NCBI GenBank assembly: GCA_018398765.1
Contig: JAHBMJ010003031.1
Span: forward strand, 1 to 22,500
Source: Chromera velia
Lineage: Eukaryota; Sar; Chromeraceae
Length of the DNA stretch: 22,500 nucleotides
Reading direction: 5' to 3'
Made by a program: the position numbers and the translations under genes. The notes below the pieces were generated by a model. The model did not search any database. It saw nothing but the letters and a program-made list of their open reading frames with translations, and had not been told where the DNA came from. Positions 1 through 9,854 of the stretch are shown here, one piece after another (position 1 is the stretch's first letter; each line of letters opens with the position of its first letter).

Positions 1-770
1 TGCATGTATGTGTCCTGGTACGTGTCTATGTGTATGTATGTATGTATGTGTGTGTGGACAGGTGTATGTGCATGTGTCGGTGTATGTGTGCATGTATATG
101 TGCGCACATGTGCCTGTGTGTGGCTGCATAGGAAGGAAAAGGCAGGCATACGATCAGGAAGGCATGCATGCATAAGGGTCTGAGGGGAGGCGCCAAATAG
201 TGTCGCTCGCACCCAGGCAGTCAGTCATGCAGGCAGGCAGGCAGGCATGCGGGGCGCCAGCTAAATCTGTGCCTCGCGCTGCGGTTGGATGAGCATGCAG
301 AGCGTGTGCGAGAGAGCTTCGGAGCGTTCCTAGTGGAGCGTTGCGTCGGCTGAGTCACTGACTGACTCTTTCACTTACTCAGTCATGATGCACTCGCTCT
401 GTTGCTCCTTCAGTCAAGCAGCCGTCCAGTCGATCGACCGACGTTTGACCCTCTCGTGTTTCCTCTCTTCTCCTCCTGTTTTCTTGGTTGCTTGTTTGTG
501 GTGTGTGCGTGCAGGCAGGCAGGCAGTCGGACAGGCGGGTAGACCTGGATGCGGGCGGGCAGGCAGGCAGGCACAGGCAAGCAGAAGCAGGCGGGCGAGC
601 GTTCGGGGCCGAACCGAATCCGAGGCCGAGGGATGCTGGGAGGCGATCGATCTCGGTCTGGAGAGAGAGACCGGAGGGGGGAGGGAAGGGAAGGGAAGGG
701 CAGAGGGGAAGCGAGGCCACGCAGAGACAGAGACGGAGAGAGGTTGTCGAAAGCATATAAAACTTTAAAA
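1..770. other. Left spacer: GT/ATGT repeats, CAGG repeats, purine-rich DNA
   Basis: Positions 1-125 are GTAT/GTGT-rich. CAGG runs occur at 231-246, 510-525 and 563-576. 655-735 is purine-rich on the plus strand. The open frames here are low-complexity (R/G/Q- or S/P/L-rich) on both strands and show no family or splice pattern. Confidence 0.
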
Positions 771-1400
771 AATTAACCCCTCTAAAAGTATTCGATTAAT
801 TTCCATAGAGTCGGAAGCGTGCTAACAAACACGGTAAGGCCTGAGCTAAGAACTAGAAGTATCACTGTATGAAGTCTATATCACAACAAAACAGAAACAG
901 TATAATTATAGAAGGGTGTTGATTTTTTTTTCTTTGTTTCTTCACATCAAGTGGTCAAATCGCTGCGCTGCGCCCGGGACAGGCCTCATAAATAAGATGC
1001 ACGGTCTCTAGTAGTCCCCATCACTACATGCTTAGCACTTCTGCAAAAGCGCACTACATATTGATCGAGGGTTTTGTTATGCATGCTAATGCATGCCGCG
1101 TCCGGCCCCACATATGAGGGGCGGATCTAGCCTAGATTCAAGTAGTAGTTTGCCGTGCACTATATATGGCCTAGCATATGGCCCATGATAATATGGGTGG
1201 GTTTTATAAAAACTTGAGGTCTAGCTTGAGATTAGGAAGAACTTTCCTTCGTAGAATTTTTTTTTAAATTTGGAATTTCTAGTAACAAAAAAAAATTGAA
1301 AATGAACTTGATATATAACTTTTTTTTTTTGTGATAAGCTGGTCTATGCCACATTGTTTTTAGTTAATTATACTGTGTAACATTGAAGATATAAGTTAAT
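770..1400. other. AT-rich island, no gene seen
   Basis: The sequence turns abruptly AT-rich, with poly-T and poly-A runs (about 927, 1258, 1288, 1320) and words such as ctagcctagat and atatatggcctag. No open frame longer than 60 codons is present. It resembles the second island at 8860-9560 in composition. It may be an old inserted element or an isochore boundary; no termini were found. Confidence 0.
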
Positions 1401-1759
1401 ATTAGCAGTGTCGCCGTTCTATCAATTTATGCGGGATCACTCACGACGAAGAGATCGCGAGAGAGAGAAAGTGCGGAAGAAAGCTTTCTGCCAAGAAGCG
1501 ATTCGGGCTAGAAAGGGCCGCGTTGCCCCCGCCCGTGATGATGAATGGGCTCACCGCCGCAGCGATTTCTATAGTATTTCTATCATATTCGTATGACAAG
1601 ACGACTTACCGCAATCCTGCATGTTGCAAATCTTACTTTGCGCATTGAAGCCCTAATACAACGGATCTTGCTTCCGGTTCCCCGTGTCCCCCTTTTCTCC
1701 CCTCTCTCATTCTGCCCTAGATTCTGCCCAGTCTGTATCTACTGAAAGGCTTGCAGAGG
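1400..1759. other. 3' flank of the capping gene
   Basis: Downstream of the stop at 1760-1762. A short basic frame on the plus strand (1408-1596) has no ATG start and no recognisable domain. No clear polyadenylation signal was identified. Confidence 0.
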
Positions 1760-2633
1760 TCAAGACGGTTTCTCTTCATTTTGCTTCCGGCGTCTCACGA
1801 ACTTCACAGGCCGACCAGACACCAACCCTCCCTGGGCCTGAGCCTGAGCTTGGGGTGGGGGGGCTGCTTGACCTTGTGAGGGCATGTGGGGAGGCACAGC
1901 AGGCTGCTGTCCTGCAGCTCCCCCCACAGCCCCATGCACCGGCATTCCCGCTTCCCCTCTTTTCCTGAACGCGAACGCCATGTACAGTGCGAAAACGTCC
2001 TGCTGGTCTGCCGTGAACTCTATCGAGGCTCTGTGCTGTTCCAACCACCGTCTGAACCCCAGCCTCCCTCCAGACTCGTCATCCCAGACTTCCGCGTTCC
2101 GAAGAACGAAGTCGAAAGGCAACGCGAAGATAACGTCGAGACCAAAGTCCTCGGCAAGCTGCGTGCGTCGAGTTCGTTTGAAGTATCCAAATAAATGTAC
2201 GAATGTCGTGAATATGAGAGGTTGAAAGAAGGAAAAGATTTGCGGCACAAAAGTTCGCAAATCAATAACAAAATGATAGCAGTGTCACGCGTCGATCTCG
2301 CCTCCCGAGAAAGAAGATGTCTCTCGCCTTAATTCTCTTCTCCGATCCGTCCGACCGAACGCAGAGTTAACGAGAGAGGTCCGACCGAACGCAAAGTTAA
2401 CGAGAGAGGCATGCAGCTTTCTGCCTGGCACACCGAACGCAAAGTTAATGAGAGAGGCATGCAGCTTTCTGTCTGGCACACCCACACTTACGATCGAGGT
2501 ACGAGGCAACCAACCTGTTGGAAGGCTGTGAAGGGGACGTTGAACTCGTCTCCGTCGATTGCCTCAATCAACCAGAACCTGACATCATCCTCATCCATCG
2601 CCATGTCAATTCAATTCAATTCAATTCAATTTA

Positions 2634-2678
<45 letters not shown>

Positions 2679-2839
2679 CAGGCAGAGAGAGAGAAACTCC
2701 ATCCACCAACAAGAGTCTAACTGCCGTCGTGCGAGATTGATTCTCCTGGCAAAGAACGCAGGCAAAGGAGAGAAGAGAAGATTCTGCAAATTCACAAGTG
2801 TCCATGGGATCACAGCGGACCCTTTCGCCAGGAAGTCTC

Positions 2840-2870
<31 letters not shown>

Positions 2871-4270
2871 CAATGGGCATATGAAGGGGGTAGAGGGGTT
2901 TTGCGACACACGAAATCTTCTCCCCTACTCCCTCTCTCCCTCACTCCCAGATGAAATGGCATGACAGAGGGACAGGACACACACAACACACACACACACA
3001 CACACACATACACACACACACACACACTCACACACACCCACCCACACACACACACACACACACCACACACAAGCGAAGGACCTGTAAGGAATCCCCCACG
3101 TCTCTGAGAAGATCTTCCTGTACGCCATCAGGCTCTCCTTCTCCTTCTGGTTGTACCAGATCCCGTTGCCCTGTTGTTTGAACCCCGCCTCCTTCAGAGC
3201 CTCCTGCTGGCCGTCGAAGGGCTCAAACACGTGCTTCCTCAACGTCTCCGCGGAGAACGAAACCTTGTACACAGGATTCCCGAATTCCATGCTGCCTGGG
3301 GCCGGGCTGAAACCCTGCCGAGCTACCTGCAGGAAAAGAAAGTGCATAGGTGACAGAAAAAGCTAATCGATACATGGACTCATGCGTCGAGACTGACCAT
3401 GCATATCCGTCCGTCAGAAGAGAGAGAGAAGGATCGGAGAATTGACAGAACAGATGAAAGATCCAAATGAGTTGCCGAACGCTTTATTCTTGTGTGGAAT
3501 CGTGGGTGGGTGGTAGAGTGGCCCCCCACAGTATGACAGAGAGTGCTGCCCCCCCACAGACGACTAACTGCAGGTTTGAGTCTCGTGAGTCTGTGTGCGA
3601 TGGCCACACAATTGGTGGTGGAACCGATGAACAGACCCCCCGGCTTCAGGCGTTGAGCGACTCGAGAGAGGAACTCCGCAGCTTGACGTTCACTCCCCAT
3701 CAGATAGTGCATCGCCAACTGCACGCACGCAAGCACGGATGATTGCAAGATCATTTTGCAAGTGCACGTACACAAAGTAAGAATGCATAGACTCATGCAA
3801 AAAGGCTCTTCATGGCGCGCGTCGCACTTCTTCGCAAGGGGTTTCCGGTCAGGTGAAAGCACAAAGACACGCACATACACACGCGCATGCGCACGCAAAC
3901 CGAGATAGAGGGAGGGGATGGGAGGCAAAGGAGAAGGGGGGAATGGAAAGGGACAAAGACAGCTCGGAACGACAAGAAAACGCATCACAATGTCGGGTCC
4001 AACGGGCAAATTTCCTCTCCTTCTTCTCCCCTCCCCAAAATGGACCGCCATCGCGACATGCAGGGGCATCTCACGGTCTGTCCTGCAGTCTGAAGTTGTC
4101 TCATATGAAAATCTTTGCGTGCCTCGACTCGCTGATTGCGTGCAAATTTTCTTCTCACCTCACCTGCATAGAGACAACATCGAACTGCCGGTCTTGGAGC
4201 CCGTCCCAGGTCTCCTGGGTCATCAAATCTCCTGCTCGGAGGTCTGTCTCGAAGTCAATCTCGTCTGCAG

Positions 4271-4303
<33 letters not shown>

Positions 4304-5276
4304 GAATCTGCGTTCTGACAGCGTCCATTGTGGGGTTGTCCAGTGAAGATATTCTCTGTCGTATGCTACTCGAAACGTCTACAGAGAAAAATCAAAGAGA
4401 CAGAAACAAACAAACAAACAAACAAAGAAAGAAAGAAAGAAAGAAAGAAGGCTCCTGAGAGAAAACAGGACATCACAGAGACGAAACCAAAGATAGAGAG
4501 CTTCGAAATCTATTCACAGATGGAAGCGAAGACCCAACGAGGAATTTTACGAAAAAGGGAAACGCCTTAATTTCCCTTTTCCAAACAAAATCTTTCGATT
4601 CAATCTGTCGCGTGCCCAAAGTTTGTCAGACAGACTCATCCATCTATCTGCCTGACCTTTCTTTCTCATCCCTTCAACCCTCCTGACCGCCTCGTCAATT
4701 TCTTGTTTGGCAAGGTCAATGCCCACCTGCCCGCATGCACATCATTTTCTTATTTGATTTGCATTTTGTTTTTGAAGGTACGTGTGCATGCACGTGCGTA
4801 CGCATCCAGTTTGTCATTTGCTTCTTTGCTGCACAGATGCCATTTCTACTTGATGAAATGGAGAGAAACCAGACATCACACGAACGTCTCGGTAGGTGGA
4901 GAAGGCCAGACGGAGACGGACAGGTACACATGGAACGGAGGACGACAAGACCAGTAGATCAATTCAAAGAAAACTAGGTAGAGAAGGATGGAGACTCAGC
5001 AACCAATCAAGTCAACAAAGCAACCCTAGCTCAAATCAAGCACCACCGACAAGCCAAGCGACAGACCAGAGACTCCACAGCCCTCCCCCTCCACTTCCCC
5101 AGGTCCTGCCCCTTCCCGCACCCCAGGTCAAGCACCGTCTTCTTCTTTGTGTCTCCAAGAGGCACAAATCTGCACATGCGGAAAGAAGGGAAAAGAAACA
5201 AACTCTCTGCCTCTTCAACGCGGTAGAACACGCAAACATGTGTGATGGAGTGTACACATAAGCATAAACATACACA

Positions 5277-5345
<69 letters not shown>

Positions 5346-7272
5346 TCCCCGTAAACCGGTTGCTACCTATGCACAGAGAATTCAGCTCTCGAATTTTGAC
5401 ACACCTGTAGACGCACATACATGTAGTCTGTGTATTGCGTGCATCAACGGCGCATTTCCATACGCACACATGCGTACGTTCATTCATGCGTCTGGTACGA
5501 CACTTGTATGACCACAGCCTTCACCTGATGGTTCACTTCCCCAGTGCCTTTCTGTATGCGCACACATATTTACTTGTATCTGTATGGACTGTATGTTCCT
5601 GACCTCTGTATGAGCATGAGCTTCACCTGATTGTTCAGCTTCCTCAGTCCTTCTATCTTTGTGTGCTTTGCCACGCTCTGCTTCTGCTTCAAATTGTACA
5701 TGATACGAATCCTCTCGTTGGCATCGAAAATACCTGCAAGCCATGCATGCATGCAAGGCAGCAAAGCAACAGACACGTACAGACAGAAACGAAGTCATGC
5801 ATGCATACACGAATGCTTATGAGTTCGTGCGCAGGCACACAAGAAAGCAAGCAGAAAAAAGCCAGACAGGAAAATAGAAAGAAGAAGTGTAGTTCGTCCG
5901 TAGGCCTGTCAAGACACCTGACTCTGCGGGCAGTCTCTCGAGTGAGACTCGATCGAATCCCCCCTCCCTCTAATTTCCACTGTCTGACATTTCATCAAAA
6001 TCACATGAACCACTAAAGACCTACCTGATTGACATGAGCAAACCAACCCCCTCCCCCCTCGTACATACAAGAACACCTGCATGCATGCATGATACAATCC
6101 GACCTACGGACTGACTGACCGGGGAAGAATTCGTCCTGCAGAGGGGGTTCAGGTTCTTCGTTTCCGTTCTCGTCGATCGGTCTGGCCTGTCCGGCATCCG
6201 TTGCTAGGTTGACGGCGTTGGTCAGCTGTTCCATCCATCCGTCCATGGATTGCATGAACGAACACACAGACACAACAAGGGAGGCAGACAGACAGACAGG
6301 CAGAGCAATCAGATGTCTATTTAGTGCAGCAGGTACATCGAAAGAGAGAGAAGCAGAAGGACGACTCCACGAACAGTCTTCCTTGATGGGCAACTACAAT
6401 GCTGAATGAATGAAATGCTGGCAGATCGATTCAGTAATAGATCTGCCCCTCATGCTCCCCCTCTCCCCCGCCCGGTTAAGCGTCTCTTCACGGTGCCACT
6501 TTGAATGAATGGATCCCCACAGGAAAGAGCTCAAGGAGAAAACACGCTGTGCATCGGTTCTACGTTCAGCTCGGCAAAGAGAGGAGTGCAGGAGGGAGGG
6601 AAAGATCGCTGAACGCGGCGTGACTTCTCCTTTGCTGTCTTCCGTAAGGGGGGGCGGAGGGAGGGGCATGAGAGAGAAGACAAAAAAGAGGAGAGATTGG
6701 AAGAGACGAACCAGAAAAGTCGAAACCACCTTCCCATGGAAAGGAGACATTGACGCACGCTGACCAGGTACATTTGATACAAAGAGAGAACAAACGACCA
6801 ACCATTGCCTTGATGAAGTCCAAAAACACGTCGTTGACTATTTTCCTCGCGTCCTGCAGGAACTGTCTGCCCGCGCTCCCCCCCTGTTCCTGTTTTTGGG
6901 TATGTTGATGATTCCTCTCGGCCAGTCTCCGCGCATAAAGACTCGGGCCGTATTCCAACAATACGTGTGGGAAATTGAAAGGCGCGTTGGAGATGAGCTG
7001 ACAGTGGAAGGTCGTCTGTGTCCCGCCCTCTACGTCCGAGAATTCTAAAGTGCTCAGCCTGATGGTGAAAGAGGGAGGCGGGATGTCGGTGGAAGAGGAA
7101 GAAGAAGAGGCGGCCTTCTGTTTGTTTGAGGCTGGTGGATTGTTTGCGGCAGTGAAGATCCACTGACGCGTCCTTCGAATCTGCACGTGCATGAGACGAA
7201 GCAAATTGGCACATGTGTGAGTGATCTTCCCCTCTGTCTTGTTTGTCTGTCTGTCTGTCTCACCCTCTCTCA

Positions 7273-7321
<49 letters not shown>

Positions 7322-8360
7322 TTACACATTTACACACTTACACAGACACACACGCACCACTCATGCACGCGCACACAGAGACGGGGAAGGGAGAAGGGAG
7401 GGAAGGAAAGATAGAAGGAAACGAGAAACCGACTTTCTGCACGAAACACATGATTGGGTGAGATTGCTTCGGCTGCCTAATGATTTGTTGGTTCACGCAT
7501 GCCACCGCACTGGAAGGCAAAAAGATCAGAGAGGCTTGTCTGTCTTTTGTGCTTGCTGTGTAAAGATGGGAGGGGAAATCTGTATTCATTCAACCGTTTG
7601 TTTCCTTTCTGTTCCAATCCATTCAAGGTCCCCACGCACCCACCCCGACCTGTTTCCTCTGTGGGTCCATTTTCCCTTCCAACAACTTGAGTGCGTCCTC
7701 TTCTTCGAGAGGGGTGATGCTTCGCCCACTCAACTGAAGATGAACTGGGCTGTCTTGACAGTAGACCTGGAGAGAGCCTAGATGACGAATCTGAAGGAAA
7801 CGAGGCTTCTTCCCTTCCTCTGTTCTCTTCATAACCTCTTCACCAAAGCTCTCTTCTCTGAACTCAGAAGGAGCCGACTGGGTGACCTTCAAACCTGCCA
7901 GGGCTGCCTGTCTTAACGGAATCTTCAGCAGAGGGTCTGCATGATGAAGGCGTCCGTTGGGGTGCGGGGAGGGGGGGGTGGTAGATGAGGAAGAGGGTTT
8001 GTTCTTTTTGATCTGCTCTTCCAAAGTCTCCATCTGCTTGAGGATCTTCTCATACTGCCACTTATCAAGCTCATCCGAAAATGTGCATTTGACGTCGGCC
8101 ATTTCCTTCTTCAGAACGATCGGGTTCTGCACAGGCAGGTTGATGCCCACCTGGATCGCTTGCGTGTCTACACTATCACAGCTCTCTATCTTTCCCAAAG
8201 TGCAGAATAAATGAGCCTCCTTCCGACTGAACAATTCCCGCGCAAACTCCGCACACTGGCCCTCTGTGGAGTACTCAGACCGCCCCACTCGCACCGTCTC
8301 CCTGAAGTGGCGCCGGGCGCTTGAGGGAATCTCAGGCAGTTTTCCAACTTTGTGGAACAT
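1760..8360 (-). CDS. RNMT: mRNA cap guanine-N7 methyltransferase with long N-terminal extension, 12 exons
   Basis: The product transfers methyl from S-adenosylmethionine to N7 of the cap guanine on nascent nuclear mRNA. Exons in transcript order: 8360-7650, 7180-6803, 6393-6337, 6225-6120, 5733-5604, 5169-5067, 4726-4657, 4264-4164, 3718-3569, 3326-3082, 2578-2515, 2158-1760. All 11 introns are GT-AG (111-503 nt) and the 2514 nt join without a frame break (837 aa). Family blocks in order: YNLKQKQ and LRKLNNQVKLMLI (430-459), SAM motif VLDLGCGKGQDLGKW (473-487), ribose-binding GIDL (497-500), FDVVSMQLAMHY (546-557), RLKPGGLFIGST (575-585), FGNPVY (617-622), YRFWLIEAIDGDEF (683-696), ALYMAFAFRKR (762-772). 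A P/Q/A-rich basic tail ends the protein (773-837). The start is the first ATG after an in-frame stop at 8411-8413. An alternative start at 6255 would give a 465-aa protein, the usual family size. Methyltransferase identity is near certain; the join to the N-terminal exons is less so. Confidence 0.
2349..2480. repeat. Compound minisatellite inside intron 11 of the capping gene
   Basis: Two 30-bp units (2349-2378 and 2379-2408, starting gtccgaccgaacgc) overlap two 48-bp units (2385-2432 and 2433-2480, starting ccgaacgcaaagttaa). All share the core ccgaacgcaRagttaaYgag. The 48-bp copies differ at only two positions, which points to a recent duplication. Both unit lengths are multiples of three and the minus strand is open through them, but the flanking exons join without this sequence. 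Confidence 0.
2606..2674. repeat. (TCAAT)5 followed by (GA)n
   Basis: Five TCAAT units lie at 2606-2630, then ttaggaaa and a (GA)n run at 2639-2674. Both lie in intron 10 of the capping gene, just upstream (in transcript sense) of the acceptor at 2579. On the transcript the GA run reads (TC)n and may add to the pyrimidine tract. Confidence 0.
2836..2871. repeat. (CT)n microsatellite
   Basis: A nearly pure CT run with one interruption, in intron 10 of the capping gene. Confidence 0.
2977..3070. repeat. (CA)n microsatellite
   Basis: An interrupted CA run of about 94 bp, in intron 10 and close to the donor at 3081. On the transcript it reads (TG)n. Confidence 0.
4271..4302. repeat. (CAGG)8 tetranucleotide repeat at a splice acceptor
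   Basis: Eight CAGG units. On the minus strand they read CCTG and end six bases before the exon 8 acceptor (ctgcag|AC at 4265/4264), where a pyrimidine tract would normally lie. Similar CAGG runs occur at 231-246, 510-525 and 13228-13242. Confidence 0.
4404..4450. repeat. (AAAC)n-(AAAG)n
   Basis: About five AAAC units pass directly into about six AAAG units, in intron 7 of the capping gene. Confidence 0.
5271..5345. repeat. (CA)n-(GA)n compound microsatellite
   Basis: CA repeat at about 5271-5326, continuing as GA to 5345, in intron 5 of the capping gene. Confidence 0.
6120..6393 (-). other. Ambiguous exons 3-4: optional 111-nt intron and possible independent methyltransferase start
   Basis: Exon 3 (6393-6337, LPIKEDCSW...) starts after cattgtag and can end at TTCGAT|gtacct. 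Exon 4 (6225-6120) starts after ggaacag. The intervening 111 nt are a multiple of three with no stop, so both the spliced and the read-through forms stay open (837 or 874 aa). The 111 nt carry a tgtctgcctccc-type pyrimidine run typical of introns here, so splicing is preferred. ATG codons at 6255 and 6246 are in frame with exon 4. Starting at 6255 would give a methyltransferase without the N-terminal domain. Exon 4 is acidic (ENGNEEPEPP), as is common in the tail before the catalytic core of this family. Confidence 0.
6803..8360 (-). other. N-terminal exons 1-2 of the capping gene: unrecognised domain, possibly a degenerate tunnel-fold (TTM) triphosphatase
   Basis: Exons 8360-7650 and 7180-6803 encode residues 1-363, joined at CAG|gtcggg and gtgcag|ATT in phase 0. 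I do not recognise the family with certainty. AHLFCTLGKI (49-58) has the hydrophobic pattern and terminal LGK of a Cet1-type first strand, where E-x-E is expected, followed by a helix-like segment (about 95-120). A Ser/Thr/Pro-rich loop is at 121-136. IRRTRQWIFT (238-247), then SFTIRLSTLEF (274-284) and TTFHCQLIS (293-301), mimic the late strands R-x-R...DLT...Y-E-x-E-x-E. The acidic pairs are replaced by H-L-F and H-C-Q, so an active enzyme would not be expected. A poly-Ser loop lies at 255-267. The homology is inference from pattern only, and the region could be an unrelated domain or a separate upstream gene. Confidence 0.
7244..7320. repeat. (GTCT)n and (CA)n microsatellites
   Basis: A short GTCT run near 7244-7260, followed by a CA run at 7274-7320. 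Both lie in intron 1 of the capping gene, near its acceptor at 7181. Confidence 0.
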
Positions 8361-8860
8361 TTCGGCCCTCCTGTCTCCTTCTGTCCTATCCTTTTTGACT
8401 GGGTTATCGAATCAATCAACCACACACTTGGCCCCGCCTCTCTTCCAATTCCGTTCACGGTGGAGAGCTAGCAAGGAGACGGATCAGTCCCACCTAGCTC
8501 TCTGTGTGTCTCTCCCTGGCACGTGCCTCAACCAAAGCAGTCACCCAGACAACCAAACATATAGCGTGTGAGAGAGAGATGGAGAGAGCGCCACGTTCCT
8601 GACTCTGATTGTCTGAGCCACATCCGAGGCGATGGTTGCATGGGAGCACTTATCTATTCACTGGAGTGTGTGAATACATACTTCGATCAGATTTCAATCA
8701 GCCACAAAAATCTGCATGCATGCATGCGTAGACGGCGCCGGCTGCATGCCATGGCTTCGACGCCATCTCTCAATCATTCTGACGCACGCAAGCGTGCGAA
8801 CTACCCCGGAAAGCGCGAAATCCATCTTTCTTCGTACGTGGATACAGCTTTCTAGAAAAT
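8361..8860. other. Upstream flank of the capping gene, no gene seen
   Basis: Mixed-composition sequence without a convincing coding stretch. It should contain the promoter and 5' UTR of the minus-strand gene. An in-frame stop at 8411-8413 supports the ATG at 8360. No TATA-type box is obvious. Confidence 0.
8713..8749. promoter_or_regulatory. TGCATGC cluster upstream of the capping gene
   Basis: TGCATGCATGCATGC at 8713-8727 and a further TGCATGC at 8743-8749 lie about 350-390 bp upstream of the ATG at 8360. TGCATGC is a known binding motif of ApiAP2 factors in apicomplexans, so an AP2-type site is possible in a related alveolate. The same word also occurs inside introns (5740-5755, 6077-6090) and at 22290-22302, so it could be a simple repeat with no role. 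Confidence 0.
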
Positions 8861-9560
8861 TCCTGGTAACTAGGGTTTTGTATGGTTTTATCGATTCTCT
8901 AGTACCGTATACTATTTTATCTTAGTTACCCTATAGCTAAATATGGTGTATGAATATATGGTGTAAGGCGGACGTCAGATAAATGACACGAACGTTTAGG
9001 GTAGTGTAAAGCTCCAGCTCTGAACACAATGTAATCCTATAATCCTGTAAAATCTAAAAAAATCTGCTAGAATCATAATCTGAAATCCCCTAAAACCTAG
9101 CTACCTTTAGGGTGTCTTTTCATGTCTTTTCTATGTATGGTACGTTTTTTTAGATTTTTTAAATTTAAACCCACAAATAATATGGTTGTAAACAATATAG
9201 TATGAATAATGGTGTACAATCGTCTAAACAATATGGTGATTACCAGTATCACTTAAATTCTCTTTATAGGAGGTTTCAAAATATTTTATCTAGTATTTTA
9301 TAATGCATAAATAAAATTCAAGTTTGTTGCATTTACGTTTTGTTCGCATTCTGTTTCAGACATGAAGCCCAAGCATGAAGCCATATAAATAATGATATGA
9401 TTCGATTATGTCAAACCTGATCATATGGACCAGTTTAATGTTGAATAAGATGGAGGTGTACGTAGGGGGTGAACGGGAAAGACTCTCGGCAGCTAAGTGA
9501 CTGAGTGAGAATGTGAGCCAATACATGGGTGAGGTAGTGGTGAAGTCAACTACCAGACAA
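8860..9560. other. AT-rich island with telomere-type heptamers and a recurring ATATGGTG word
   Basis: TTTAGGG occurs at 8995-9001 and 9106-9112, CCCTAAA at 9088-9094 and TAGGGTTT at 8871-8878. The word (A)ATATGGTGTA or close variants recurs near 8940, 8956, 9180, 9216 and 9228. No coding stretch is present. It could be an intergenic isochore or a decayed insertion. Confidence 0.
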
Positions 9561-9670
9561 GATGAGAAGAGATAAACTTAAAAAAAGGGACCAGCAAAGA
9601 GGCATTACGCAAGTTCTTTTTTGTCTTCTTTGTTCAAGATCGAGAGATAGTACATTCATGGTCACGCACA

Positions 9671-9854
9671 CGCTGTCGGTCGACCGAGCAATCCCCTTGA
9701 TGGGCGGGCTCGATGCGATTCAGTCAGTAAGTGTTCATTTGCTGACAGCGCTCGAGATTCGCACCCAGTCATTCTGTAAGAATTAACCTTGTGCCTGGCT
9801 GTTCTTCTCCCTGTGAATACAGGCGTCTCTTACAGACACCAACCGGAATGCTCC
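9671..9854. repeat. Dispersed structured element, copy A
   Basis: It shares two blocks with copies B and C: cagcgctcgagattcgcacc onward (9747-9776) and acaccaaccggaatgctcc (9836-9854). Stem 1 pairs CGCTGTC (9671-9677) with GACAGCG (9744-9750). It extends to 9 bp with one G-U. Stem 2 pairs TCTGTAAGA (9773-9781) with TCTTACAGA (9828-9836), perfect over 9 bp, with an inner GCCTG/CAGGC stem (9793-9797 / 9820-9824). Family unknown: it may be a retroposed RNA, a foldback-type repeat or a ncRNA. Orientation is arbitrary. Confidence 0.

Noticed and set aside
379-776. Overlapping open frames on both strands near the left end
   Set aside because: The products are low-complexity translations of CAGG and GA repeats, with no family signature or splice context.
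1408-1596. Basic open frame on the plus strand (MSPFYQ... if read from GTG)
   Set aside because: It starts at GTG, not ATG, and is short. It is rich in R/K from GA-type sequence and has no recognisable domain or splice partners.
5935-5965. A tRNA-like T-arm (cgatcgaatcc)
   Set aside because: No matching acceptor, D or anticodon arms surround it.
9087-9112. A telomerase RNA template (cccctaaaacc)
   Set aside because: The word is not a perfect 1.5-unit template, and no pseudoknot or boundary element could be seen.
9747-9836. An H/ACA or C/D snoRNA identity for the element
   Set aside because: The hairpin-hinge-hairpin layout is suggestive, but no ANANNA box lies in the hinge of any copy, ACA is absent from B and C at the tail, and the TGATGA of copy B is not shared.
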